Origin: Macrobrachium rosenbergii
Lineage: Eukaryota; Arthropoda; Malacostraca; Decapoda; Palaemonidae
Assembly: GCF_040412425.1 (NCBI RefSeq)
Contig: NC_089743.1
Location: 83,079,471 to 83,143,470 of the forward strand
Direction of reading: 5' to 3'
DNA length: 64,000 nucleotides
Shown: positions 12,997 through 26,491 of the stretch, piece after piece
Layout: the number at the start of each line of letters is the position of its first letter
Numbering within the stretch: the stretch's first letter is position 1
Notes under the pieces: generated by a model
Databases searched by the model: none
What the model was told of the DNA's origin: nothing
Seen by the model: the letters and a program-made list of their open reading frames with translations, nothing else
Program-made: the position numbers and the translations under genes

Positions 12997-15900
12997 GTAA
13001 AACTGGATGCTTAAATCAGAGGGAAGGTAGTTCCTGCGATCAGCTCTGGTTAATAAAGCACCTTGTATGATACTATACGCTTCCTTTACATTCTTGCACT
13101 GATGTGTATCTGAATTATGCGATCCAGTTTACGACTCGTGAGACGAATTCATTTATTAAGAGGCATAAAATGTTTGCATATTCCTACCAAGAGATTATTA
13201 TGCTTGCGTTATTTAAATGCTTACAGGAACACTGTACTTGGCTAGGAAGTCGATTTTGGAGTTAGAAATAGTCACTATAATTGTAAACATCATTATTTTG
13301 GGACTGTATGGACAAGGGTGATCTTGAATTTTTGTGTATTTTTTTTATTTTCTCGCTTCACCATAAAGAATGCACGCAGAGATATTACTGATATGAAAAA
13401 AATGGGTAAAGTTACGTTTTCTATAAGTAAAATAATTTTTTAACTCAATAAGTAGTATTGGGAGAGAGGCCTCTCCCCAGGCAAGATCATGATGTCTTTT
13501 GTTTTATATTAAAAAGGGATTCATATATATGTCTATGAAATATACTGCTGTTGGAGTGGTGAGGGACAGGATAGCAGATGACCAAAGGGCACGAACGCAT
13601 AAATAAGGCCAGGATTATGTTAATGTGGTGTTAGAATTATTGATAGCTGTTGTGGGATATTTCATTTTTTTTTTTTTTTTTTTTTGCAAAACTAGAGAAC
13701 GTTTAGTCGGAAAAAGCAATGATAGAACTTTGCGAAAAAGGGAATCTCAACGTAGTTTCATATATGTGACGGGAATCAAATATCTCTGCAAATTTGGCTG
13801 GAATCAACTTTATTAACGTTTATCTCAAAGAACATTGTTATAGTTTTGATATCATGCCTAATTATGTGCATAAAGAAATAGGTAATGAGGCTCTGGTTCG
13901 TTTGGTTGACACTAACGTACTCAATAAATGTGGAAAGACATCTTTTTGAAGAAAACTAGTGGTTCAGCTTTTGCTTGTTTAACACACGTTTTCCCACCCT
14001 TGAAGTATCCTTTTGAGAATTCTAATTTCAGAGCATTCTAATTTTCAACTGTTAAGTCCCAGATATTCGATCTTATCGCTGTGCCAAGATCCCAGCAAAC
14101 AAGCGACAAAAATTTGCCTGCCATAAAACATCGTTTCTTTAGACCGAACTCGTGGTCAGCCACTAGACACCTTTGAACTCTAAACTAGGTTTTATTTATG
14201 ACATCCTGGCATTTGCTTGCATTTACATGCCTAGGTGTTTTCTAAGATACTGCTTTATTGTTTCGAACATATTTCTTCTAACCACATTTTTTTAAAATTG
14301 CACACTTATGCCATTGTAAACTTAACAGTGTGTGTCAGAAACTCCATTGTCTGATTGGTGTGAATTACCAAAGAGGATTTTTCTCTAACACTTTGAAAGG
14401 GATCTTTGATGAGCTTAAACGTTTAGTCTCTCATGCAAAAGCTAGTCACCAGTCAGCAAGTGTTGTGATTGCACTTTGTTGATGACATATCAAAAATGAT
14501 ATTGAAGTCCAAAATAATCCATGTAGGTTACATGTGACTATTATAAATCCAAAAGGGAAGGACTGAGTATGTAATTAAATTTAATGACATATGCTGTACA
14601 TTGAATGTTGCTTCCTTTTTTGATAGACAAGAATCTTCTTAGAATTTCGTATGCTTATATATTTATATATATAGACAGGTAAACGCGCAAAGGGATTAGC
14701 CCAGCTTTGTCTGCATTAAAAAAAGCACTTAATCTGGTTGAAACAGGAAGATTAATTGTTTTACCAATATGCTTCAAGTTTTTCATTTTTATTATCTTTC
14801 CCCCCAAAACATTAAACATGTTGGTCAGAGACGAAAATGTTAAGAAATTTTACAGTAACCGAATTTTTAAATGAAATCATTATAAGCAGTTCAGGACGAT
14901 GACCAGTTGACCTTTTGCCAGCTTGTTGTATTTAATTTATAAAGAATTTTAAGTCTGAGAAACAATCACCACAGGCAAAACTGGATTAGTATCAGAACAC
15001 CAGTGTCTTTGTTAACTTTGGCATTCCATGTTGATTATGATTTATTTTAGTATAATAACTTAATTTCTTCATTTTAAAAGAGCACGTGAGTCAGACGGGT
15101 TGTACTGTTGTTCTTGACTCCTAACTTTTAACGTGGGATATTTTATTCGATCCTCGTCCTTAAAGATTTGAAATTATATTACTCCTTTACTGCACTGAGT
15201 CCCTGGGGTACCTGCTAGAATACCTTCAGTAATGTGAGTCCGTTCGTGATCTCTTATCTTCCTCATTTCTTCATTCGAACTTTTGAGATTTTTACGTCAT
15301 TGTTTTAGACATCTCCAGCTTTTTTCAGGCCTGATGACTTCATTGATCAATACATTTTGAAGCTGTATGCCGGATCAAGCTGTTTTCTTTTCATGTAGTT
15401 ATGCTGACTCTACTTTTACATATACATACACATACACATACTCATATATTTTAGAGAACAGTTGCGCTGGTTCTCTCTCTCTCTCTTCAAAAGAGAGAAG
15501 TTATTAACGTAAAATATTTGAGTGGCCATTGATATTAATCTTAGCTTTTGAGATCTGATAACGGTAGTAAAAAGTGTATATATTGGTAACGGAGCCTATC
15601 AAAAAAGTGTGTTTGGTGAATATCAAGCAGCTGCATTTGGGGTAATTTTGTGAGAGTTTTCACACGCTTGTGTAAGGTAACGTGAATTTTACTTATTTAT
15701 ACCATGGTTAAATATAGGTCAATATAATAAGGAATTTATGCTTTAGTGAGTTTACATAGCATTTCGTTTTCATGTTTTGTATATTTGTGTTTTCCTAATG
15801 TCACTTGAATTATTTAATTCTTTTTGAATGTGATGCTTGTGTGTTTGCAGTCTCTTAGTTTTTTACATTTTATATATCGGTGATTTAACATTTATTTATT

Positions 15901-16542
15901 TAGCATCCTAAGTGTTTCTTAACAGTTTAACATTGCATACTTGATGTAATTTTCATTTACTTAGATTGTCTCTTCAAATCTTAAGCATTTGTTAATAGTT
16001 TAAATTTTGCTTGATTAATTCAGTTTCTTGATAAATTTAACATTTGTGATTTAATTCAAAAATTAATTAAATTTTGTGTTTTCAAGTAAAATTGTGAATT
16101 TTAATTTCAAGTAATATTAATTTTCTTTAAAGTGTGGATTTTGATTTATTATTTTTGAATTAAAAATAAATTTTTTGTGTTTAAAGTTTTTACAATAGTG
16201 TTTCATTTACTAACCACCAGTGGTAGGATTAATTAGGTGAATACCCAGAATGTTATAGAGTTTTGTTCCTTCAGTTTTTACTGATATGGATCGAGACCAG
16301 GGAGGCAGTTAAAGTTGTTTGGTGGAGTGATGCCCTTTTATTTTAGTATATATCTTGTTTAAATGTTGATACCTCACACTTGTTTTCATAAACGTAGCCT
16401 GATTTCTCACATGATTAGTAAGCTTTTTAAGGGATCTCTGTTGCCTTTAGAGTACTCAGTCGTAATTTAAATCATTATGAAAGTCCTGTATCTGGCTGAA
16501 GTGAGGTAAATTTTGAATTTCCAGGTATTGAACACTTCACTA

Positions 16543-16546
<4 letters not shown>
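12993..16546. other. no recognised feature over 3.5 kb
   Basis: AT-rich, with poly-T at 13664-13685 and a very T/A-rich stretch at 15870-16200. No motif of a known element or gene found. Confidence 0.5.
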
Positions 16547-17475
<929 letters not shown>

Positions 17476-18486
17476 GACACAGGAATTAAGGTCCACAGGC
17501 AGAGTAGGCTTCTCTCTCAAAATTGATCTTATTGTAAAAGGATTACAGAAAACAAACCGGAAACTGATTTGAGGGAAACAATGCTTAAGTATTTCTTGTA
17601 ACTTTTTTCGGACCATATAGCTACTATGACCAAGGTAAGGCAATTTAATGTATTTTACATCTTTACTAGCAGTACTGTACACCGGTCTGGGACAAAACTT
17701 TTCATTTAAAAAATTTTTCAGAACTTTGTAAAATACAAAAATGGCATATGAGTTTTCAAAAAAATAATTCTGGAGGAAAACCATATCTTGATGAAATAAA
17801 TTAGAATCACAATAAACATTGTAGGCTCTATTAATCAAAGTGCGTATTGAGTTCATCTTATACAACTTTATGAAAAACTGAGGTAATTCAATCCCAAGCC
17901 AGTAAAAGTACTTTTCCTATAAACAGAGGTCTCAAATTTGCCACTATTTCTGTATACCTGTACATCTAAAAATGACAACTTATTATCCTGTTCCGTCTCA
18001 CAAGTAAAAGAAATGTTAGGGTGACGAGTATTAAAATATTCAAAAAAACAAATCAACATGTGATAATTCCTTAAACACAAGGAAAGTATCATCTACCTAC
18101 CTACGGTAATACAAAGGTTTGAAAGCACTAGGGCATTCAGACATCCAAATCCTTTCACAATAACCCATGAAGCAATCCGCATATACAGGTCCAAGGGAAT
18201 TTCCATAGCTACTCCATCTATTTGATTATATAATTTACCATCAAAAGTAAAATGCCATCAGCAGTTGCTAAATGTAATAATTTTTGCAAGTCTATTTTAT
18301 TAAGTCCAAACACTGATAAATGGTTTTCACATATATTATTAAGAATAATGTCGGTTGTTTCTTTTAATGGGATATTGGTGAAAAGAGGTTACATCGAAAC
18401 TAACCATTACAACATCTTGGTTAAAATTGAAAGAGCATAATTCTTTAACAAATTTGGAAGAATTAGATATGTTAAATTCACTTAAA

Positions 18487-19123
18487 GTTTACTTGTTCGC
18501 AGTGTGGTCTGCGATACGTGGGATCTAGTTCCCGCTGGCTCAGACACAGAATTTTGGAACACAGAGGTCTTTCTATTAGAACTAGGTTTCCCCTTTCCAA
18601 ACCACCCTTTTCTGCCATTAGAGAACACAGTTTAGCACAGGACCATCCTTTCACTGACCTGGATTTTCGGGTACTGTCTTTTTGTTCAAATAGATTGGAC
18701 CTTTTGATTTCAGAGTCGCTGACTATTAAAAAGATGAAGCCGGAATTGAACAACAACTCGTCTGGTATTCAACTAGCTATCGTGTAATTTCATAGTAGGT
18801 ACTCAATTAGGTCGTTAAATATTTTACTTTGTGAGTGGTAGTTTGTTTACATTTCACTTTAGTTTTATTTTCATATTTTTATGTTTGTGTTTTTAATTTT
18901 CGTTATTTTACGTCTCACCCTTTTAGTTTGTATTTACTTGTTCATTTCATATATTTCGTTAGTATTTTTGCTGAAGACTTATTATGACAATTCATTTTAT
19001 TGTAATTTTATTGATTCTCATCCTTGTCGGTTTTTCAGCCTGATGATGAGGTTTTATACCTCGAAAGCTTGTACAATAAAGAATGTTCTTCCTGGTCTTG
19101 GCAATTTTATTTATCATTAAGCT
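18487..19123 (+). repeat. right arm of Penelope-like inverted repeat (truncated GIY-YIG end)
   Basis: Plus-strand copy of the same 3' end: an open frame at 18518-18787 encodes the GIY-YIG remainder (WLRHRILEHRGLS, then REHSLAQDHPFTDLDF). It is followed by about 340 nt of AT-rich 3' sequence, a CTGATGA...GAAA motif at 19040-19066 and AATAAA at 19075-19080. Confidence 0.88.
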
Positions 19124-19153
19124 AAGATTTCCAAGTAGCCGCCCAATTACTGA

Positions 19154-19154
<1 letters not shown>

Positions 19155-19229
<75 letters not shown>
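19155..19229. repeat. (AT)n at left end of the hAT element
   Basis: Pure AT running directly into the left terminal inverted repeat. Confidence 0.97.
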
Positions 19230-19232
<3 letters not shown>

Positions 19233-19332
19233 GGCTGTATTGATACCATTTTTTCGACCGATACCGATACCGATACCGATACCTTGTTTCTGGCCGATAC
19301 CGATACCGATACTTACCGATACCGATACTTAT
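19230..19332 (+). repeat. hAT left terminal inverted repeat and CCGATA array
   Basis: Terminal TTAGGGCTGTATTGATACC followed by several CCGATACCGATA units, two of them interrupted by TTGTTTCTGG and TTA. Confidence 0.85.
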
Positions 19333-21005
19333 AAATTTTTCACTTAAAATAGTTGAGAAATTATTTTGAAAACTCAAGTTAGTATCAATTCTATGGACAA
19401 TAAAACTTAACATTATATTTAAACAATAATCTAATATTTTGTATAAGTTTTCATTTTTCAGTGAAACTCATTTCTTAAAGTTAAGAATTTAAGATATTAG
19501 TTAAGATACCATTGATATCGTGATGCACATTGTGATGGTTAAATATCATAAATATAATGTAAACTTATCAAACTAAAATTTATTATTTTATACTTCATGC
19601 CACTGAATTAAGCAAATTTGAAATAGACAATATAGTTAATTAAACTTATAATTTTGAACTTAATGGACAAACTAATTTAACCAAATTCTTCTTAGAAATT
19701 AAAGCATTAAACAGATGACAATTTGTAACACATGTAACACTAGCAGTATATAGAAGGATATTGAAAATTCCATGTTAAATTGTGATTAATTATATATTCC
19801 AATCAATGACTCACAAACAAAATTCCTTTCCTTTGTAACTGACATTAATGTAACAATGTTTTAATTAACAGGATTAGCAAGTTTGATTAGTTTAAGGCAA
19901 TAACATTAATTTTGTTCTATTAATTTTACTAAACTCAATATTTCAATTTTTCAAATATACAGTGACTGCAGTCAACATCTATGAAATATGAACATGTGAT
20001 GTGATAAACAAAATTAACAAACACAATTTCATCTTAATGTTTTGATAATTTCTGAAATTTGAGTATTAAGTATTAATAAGATTTCAACTTCTTAAGAAGC
20101 AAAATAACTTTTCTTTCAATAAAGAAGTTAGATAAAAAGTTAGATTAATTAAATTAGTATGTAAAATTCATGATTCTCAAATTATAATTGATGAACATTA
20201 GTTTTTCTCCTACTTCTGGTTTTAAAGAATTCCTATGGGGAGTGTAAACATTACTGCCTATACTAAACACGCGCTCACTTTCAATTGAAGAGGGAGGGGC
20301 ACTGAGAAATTTGTTAGCTATGGCAATTTAGATGGGGAGGGAGTTCTTGTTTATTTTCCACCAATCAGTCGGGTTTTCATTTTTTTTTGGGCATAGGTTA
20401 AACGACAGATAAGTAGCTACCTCTTTCTCAATTGAGAGTGCTGTTGAAGATGACCGTCTTTTCATGGTATTCCCACTACCACTATGTTCCTTCTCCTTGG
20501 CATTTTCTCCTGCTTCTGATGTAAGTTGGTTTTGCTCACTTTCAGCTGTTGCTTCAGCAATCATCATATTAAAACACGAATCGAAATCAAATGATTCTAA
20601 TGTACTACTAGATGATGAGCCCTTCTGTGTTGTTTCATAACTTTCATTGACCTCACTTTCACTGAGCTCAAATTACCCTCGCACACTTTCAGTTTCATTG
20701 CAATCATTTCTTTCCGATTTTTTTTTACCTCCTCCACGATTTTCCTCTGTATATTTGCAATGCTAGTGGAACTCCCAAGAGATTTGCCAAAAAGAGAATC
20801 CTGGTAACGGGATCTAAAAATGTTGATAAAATGAGGCATCACTGTCAAGGTACTGGGTGAACCTTTTGTCCATGGAGGTTTGGAGAGCTGCTAATGTGCT
20901 GTCTAGTCCACTAAATGCTTCCGAGTTGGCTGCCTGCCTGATAAAAGTTTGAGGAACTTGATCTGCGGGATTATGTCAGATGAGTTTGAGTTTCTACTAC
21001 TCAAT

Positions 21006-21331
21006 CTGTGTGGGAAAATGCGGCGGTTAGTAACAAAGCAGCGTAAACACAAAAAATAAAATGGAGAAAATGCAAGTAAGTTGTACAATATTCAAAATGT
21101 GATTTATTCTATTTAAAAATAAGACATATATAGCTGGGGTTTGTTTTAAAATTAATTGCAATGATTCTACTTTTATATAGGGAATGAAAGATGGTAAATT
21201 TTACAACACATTTGGAATGTTGTGTGTGTATGTGTGTGTGCGTTTCTGTTTTGCATATTTTTGATTCGAGAAAAAAAAAAATTATTAATCAAGCTGAACA
21301 GTGTTGTTATTCAACAATTATCTCTCTCTCT

Positions 21332-21399
<68 letters not shown>

Positions 21400-21451
21400 A
21401 TTATTTGTTTGGAATAATAATAGTTTTTTTTTTTTTTTTTTTTTCAATATT

Positions 21452-21502
<51 letters not shown>

Positions 21503-21508
21503 GCACTT

Positions 21509-21553
<45 letters not shown>

Positions 21554-21693
21554 GGTTTCCAAGCATTGTTTCGGGGAAAAAATATTAATAAAGTTGATTA
21601 GCATGTTTAAAGAATATAGTAGTGTGTGTGTGTGTAAACTTTTCCTTCGGAAAAAAAAAAATTGTTTAGCATGTTTATAAAATATTCAACTAG

Positions 21694-21737
<44 letters not shown>

Positions 21738-21902
21738 TCTGTCTTTTTTCTCTTTCTGGTTTGTTTATGTGGAAAAAAAAAAAATGTTAGCATCCTTTCA
21801 CTAATAAATAAAGATATTACTCATGACAAAATGAAATATGACAAAATATTTTGTAAAATAAATTGAAGTATTCAATGATTAACTAATTTTATTCAATCTT
21901 AC
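21006..21902 (-). other. probable intron of the hAT transposase, filled with microsatellites
   Basis: Donor AAG|GTAAGA at 21903/21902 follows the conserved block ending FPHYNSK. The acceptor CACACAG ends at 21006, with a perfect TACTAAC branch-site motif at 21032-21026, 20 nt upstream. Coding-like sequence resumes after it (SSDIIPQIKFLKLL). The two sides are one base out of frame, consistent with later decay. The interior holds (GT)n, (CT)n, (CTGT)n and poly-T. Confidence 0.5.
21190..21790. repeat. compound microsatellite cluster inside the hAT element
   Basis: In order: GT-rich 21220-21242, (GT)n 21340-21398, poly-T 21424-21444, (CT)n 21460-21502, (CTGT)n 21510-21530, (CT)n to 21553, a short (GT)n near 21622, and (CT)n 21694-21732. 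A GGTTTnnnnnGGAAAAAA-like phrase recurs between blocks, so the cluster grew partly by duplication. Confidence 0.85.
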
Positions 21903-23617
21903 CTTACTGTTGTAGTGTGGAAAACTTTCAAGAGCTTGCAATAGCTTTCCAATGAGTGACCACTTATTGGCATGAAATACAGGCAAATCAGCCGTTTCAG
22001 TGCAGTAACTGGAGACGGCAAACTTCTGCTCAAACATTCTTTCGAGCATGAAGTACTTGCTATTCCAGCGTGTCGGAACATCTTGAATTAATTTATGCTG
22101 GGGAAGGTCATTTTGTTTTTGCAGCTCTTCTAATCTTCTGTAAAGTTAGTTGTGAGTGGCTAAAATGCCCTACAATCCTTTTACAATTTGTTATGATATT
22201 TTTAATGATTCCTTGCTCAAAAATGGCATCATGAATTATCAGCTGAATTGTGTGCAAAAACATGAGAGACTAGAATAACCTGATTCGTTGACTCCTCTGA
22301 CAACATTCTGCACCATTATCCCTTACGATGACATGAATTTTATATTTTGGTATTTTAAAATCATCAATTGAATCTTTGAATAGCTTCCAGCAATATTTGC
22401 AGCAGTGTGACTTCCAGGAAATGGTTTTACTCGTAAGATTACTTGAGTTTGTTCAAAATTGTTATCCAAACAATGGCCAGTTAAACTGATGAATGAATAA
22501 TTTGAATTATTAGTCCATACGTCTGTTGTAAGACTTATATTTTCTGCTTGATCTGTGACTGCCGTAACTTTTTCCACAAGTGATGTATAAATGCTTGGAA
22601 TTATGTTCAGAAAAACTTCCTACTAGGTATTTCATAGTTAGGAGCACAGTGCTTCATTAATCTGGTAAACCCCAAATCTTCAGCGATGGAAAAGGGTTGA
22701 CAGTCGAGGGCTATCATTTCTGCTATTTTATGATGAACAGCTTTTGCTTTAGAACTGTTTTATATCCCACAATTTTTTTCAGCTCGTACGTCTCTCCTAA
22801 TGTAAGTTGCTTCTCACTAGTTGATTGCTGGGATGTAGAGGGTCCACTTGAAGTTTCACTTTTTGTTTCTTTGCAAAATTAACGAAAGAACTCATCGGTG
22901 CATGACGCTTCAGTTCAACATGCTCTAACTGTTGTGCTCTCTCTCTCCTGACTTAAAAGATCGTCGTTGTGTTTAGATTGGAGGTGCTTCTTCAAGTTTT
23001 GACGTGGTGAAACTTTTCGCAGATTTACCTCCACGCGAGACACTGACTCACATTGTTTACAAATAGCTTTACTGGAATCAGAAGAGTCAATTGTATAAAA
23101 CTTCCAAACAATACTACCGTCACAACGAGCAGAAGAAGCACTAGTAGCTTTTGACATCTTGATCTAATTAAATAGGTAAAAGTATCTGTGAAAGTGGTTT
23201 GGGGAAGATGCCCGGTGAAGCAGTTGAGCAGTTGCACACAATCGACCTTGACGGCGGCAGTCATCTCACAACTGAGTCATGATGCACGCTTCCACTGGAG
23301 GGTCACTGGTTACAAACCTTCAACATAGTACGGCGACAGTGGACAGGAACTGAACACGGTCATTCAGTCAACACGAGTCACACGACAGTGTGTCATAGAG
23401 GACGTGTACCCGACCTGTACGGTCTTAGCGCTCAATGTTCGTACTGTATCTACTACCATGTTAGCAATTCTGTATTGCACTACTGTTGTGTATGAATATA
23501 ATCATGTTTCACATTATTTTTCATTCGGCATAAATTGATTTGTTTTCGCTATATTTGATAATTATGTAAACCCAATTTCTTTACAATATGCGCCATGTAG
23601 ATAAGCCTTTTTTTAAG

Positions 23618-23839
<222 letters not shown>

Positions 23840-24785
23840 AGCTTACCTTTGGAATGCGGCTGGAACATATTCCATTTCATCAGTGACACCCTTTGATTTC
23901 CTCGTTTCCTCGTTATGTTCATTCAATCGCAGATGAACAGAAATGACTAGCTTTGTATATAGACGTTTATGTAGATGGTCTCCCCACAAATTCTTGAGGA
24001 ATGTGAACTAGAGTGGCAGCTGTTTTAATTACCCCTTCAATCTCTTTTTACTTTATCCTTGCCTCCCAAAGTTCTGCTCCGTCACTTCTTGTCCTCAATT
24101 GAAAATGAATATCGGTCCCCCATTGAGGATTTGTAAGCCATGAAGGTGTTTCAACGCTTTTTGAAAACTCTAATACAAAAAATCAGATGACCATTAAAAT
24201 AATATATAAATAAGGACTTGTATAAATCTTTGAAATATATCGGATCGTCTGTATTGGGTTTTAAGGAAATGAAAATACCGGTAAAACAGCTCAAACTGAA
24301 TCTTTTGAGGCCAGATTAATTTGGGCCATTAAAAGTAGGTTATTTACTTTTGCTGAATCCCTCTGTGTTACATGAATGGCAGACTTTTGGGAAATCGAAG
24401 TCTGATGAGGATCAATTAAAGCAAATGAAAATTGCGGCTTATTATGTACTCGCCATAAATAAAAAGGGACATATTAAAGCAAAGGTTTCCTTTTAACAAA
24501 ATACAATAGGCAGGCACATGGACAACAGGTGTCTATTATACCCTATTGGTTCCATGAAATTAGAATGTTAAATTATGAGGCACTTTAACAACATTGAAAA
24601 AGAAAATGCGAAAGGTAAGTTTTGGGCTCAAATCCTCTTTGAGCTTTTGGGGAATATCTGACACGAAAATTTTTTTTCGATTACTACTTTATCAAGTACT
24701 ATGTGTACGAAGTCCGGTATAATTTTGTCCACCATAAGAAGATACCTTTCGGGTCAAGCGCAGATTTAAGGTCGTTAATTGCGTG

Positions 24786-24836
<51 letters not shown>

Positions 24837-26220
24837 GAGTGTGCTCTGGGTAGGCAAAAACAAAAAAGAATATTTTTTTCAAGTTTGATTAAAATATTCG
24901 CCATCGCATTAATTCTAATACTTAAGATTTTATCTCGACATTTACAGTTCGGCAGACAGCTTCAGTAAGGTGTACTTTTGATTAAAATTATTTGCGTTGT
25001 GTTTGTGCGTGTGTCTTGCTTTTTTTATTAGCAACTTGTTTTAGCCGTTGTATGCGAAAATAAGATAACGTTTACGGCTTTCTGCTCTTCCCTACTTCGT
25101 TTATGCCTGAGCGTTTGAAAGCTTACCTCTCAGCATTCTCCTTTGTAAATGGTGTTACGTCGCGGTTTTGCTGCTGAAGTCACCACAACCTTTAACTCTC
25201 TGAATACAAATTAATTAGTTCAGGATGGTTTTCGTTTCAAGTTTTTTTTATCCGTTATTTTTATCGTATACCTATCAAATGATCCTGTACTTTTAATTTT
25301 GAAATAAATGAGATTATATTTTCAGTTATCCTTTATGTTTTCTTCGTGTGTTTATACTGAAATATATTTTTTCGCAGGAGACACCTGATGGACCAGACCG
25401 CCAGAAGAAACTGTGGTCAGAAAGGTAGGTAAAATTATCATTTTTCCGAAAGGTGAGTCGTTTTTTCCGAAATAATGTGCAATTTTTACTTCCTCATTCT
25501 GTTTCCATGGGGTCTCCACTTTCTGAAGAACCAAAGCTAAACGTTTATTTTATTTATTTTTGTTTTTTAGCTTTATTAGTTTTATTTATTTTATTTATAG
25601 TTTTATTTTATGTTATTATTTATTTATTTATTTTTATTATTTGCCTTTTATCTTTTTGTTCCCTAAGCAGTGTGATCCCTCTCATTCATGATAAATGTCA
25701 CACCATTATTTCACACTTGAGACCACGACGTGGTAATAACTGCCGAGTTAATAATGTAACGTGTTATCATCACCATGAAATCTTCATACATCATTGCCGA
25801 AAGATCCTGAGAGGAAATATCGATATTTCATCCCCCATTAATTTGTGATTCATGATTCCTCCGAGACATGTAATATCTGATAGACTTTGCTTGCGAGTAA
25901 GGAAGGGTCAGCGAAAGTCAGAGGAGTGAGAGAATTGGCAACGCCAGAGAAATGACAGGTTGCTTGACGGAAGGCGGGTGTTAGGTAATGTGTTTACGGT
26001 GGTCTGCGATTATCATAATGAATCCGAATTGTCGTTGTTTCGGAGGATGATGTGAATGAAAATGGGAGACGCGGGGGTGAGTGAGCGGCCTCTTACCCAC
26101 CTAGAGAGAACATTAGGATTATTGTCTTTATATAAAGACTTTGTATATAACTGAGACGCGAAAGGTTGGTGAAACAATGAAATTTTACCAGAATTTATAG
26201 TGATGTCATTAGTATGAGAT
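23840..26220. other. no recognised feature apart from (AAT)n
   Basis: A 131-aa open frame at 25453-25848 is driven by TTTAT-rich sequence and looks spurious. Confidence 0.5.
24787..24836. repeat. (AAT)n microsatellite
   Basis: About 17 AAT units. Confidence 0.95.
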
Positions 26221-26341
26221 ATATGAGTCCTTCAGTCGAGAAACATGCCAAGCGCCATCCTGGGCCATGGGTATTTTTAATGTAATTTATTATATTTTAA
26301 AAAATGGCACTTGGCATGTTTCTAGACTGAAAAGTTCATAT
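26221..26341. repeat. imperfect hairpin repeat
   Basis: Arms 26221-26258 and 26304-26341, with core AGAAACATGCCAAG against CTTGGCATGTTTCT, about 80-85% complementary, 45-nt loop. Looks like a small foldback element. Confidence 0.7.
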
Positions 26342-26428
26342 ATAAGTCAGGTTTTCAGCGGACAGAAAAAAATTGTAACTACCCTGAAATCAGTTGTTTA
26401 TTGAAGGGGGTGGGGGGGAGAGAGAAAC

Positions 26429-26433
<5 letters not shown>

Positions 26434-26489
<56 letters not shown>
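26434..26489. repeat. (GA)n microsatellite
   Basis: Pure GA, about 56 nt. Confidence 0.95.

Positions 26490-26491
<2 letters not shown>

Larger units (their letters stand above)
20154..23157 (-). pseudogene. hAT transposase with N-terminal BED zinc finger, broken
   Basis: Start ATG at 23157. A BED finger follows (SIVWKFYTID, CKQC, LKKHLQSKH). After a frameshift come KRHAPMSSFVNFAKKQK, then IAEMIALDCQPFSIAEDLGF and PNYEIPSRKFF. Next are SLTTDVWTNNSNYSFISLTG and LRVKPFPGSHTAANIA (22577-22323), then IQDVPTRWNSKYFMLERMF (22110-22050). The C-terminal dimerisation region has KEVATYLSFN, NPTDWWKINK, a TAA stop at 20330-20328, then KFLSAPPSSIESERVFSIGS and stop at 20156. This order is the classical hAT plan. 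At least two frameshifts and one nonsense codon break it. A probable intron lies at 21902-21006. Confidence 0.88.

Noticed and set aside
19037..19082. Active hammerhead ribozyme
   Set aside because: Core and stem II fit, but stem III and the cleavage triplet do not, so I report only a core-like motif.
25453..25848. 131-aa plus-strand open frame
   Set aside because: Driven by TTTAT-rich sequence, hydrophobic by composition, with no motif.
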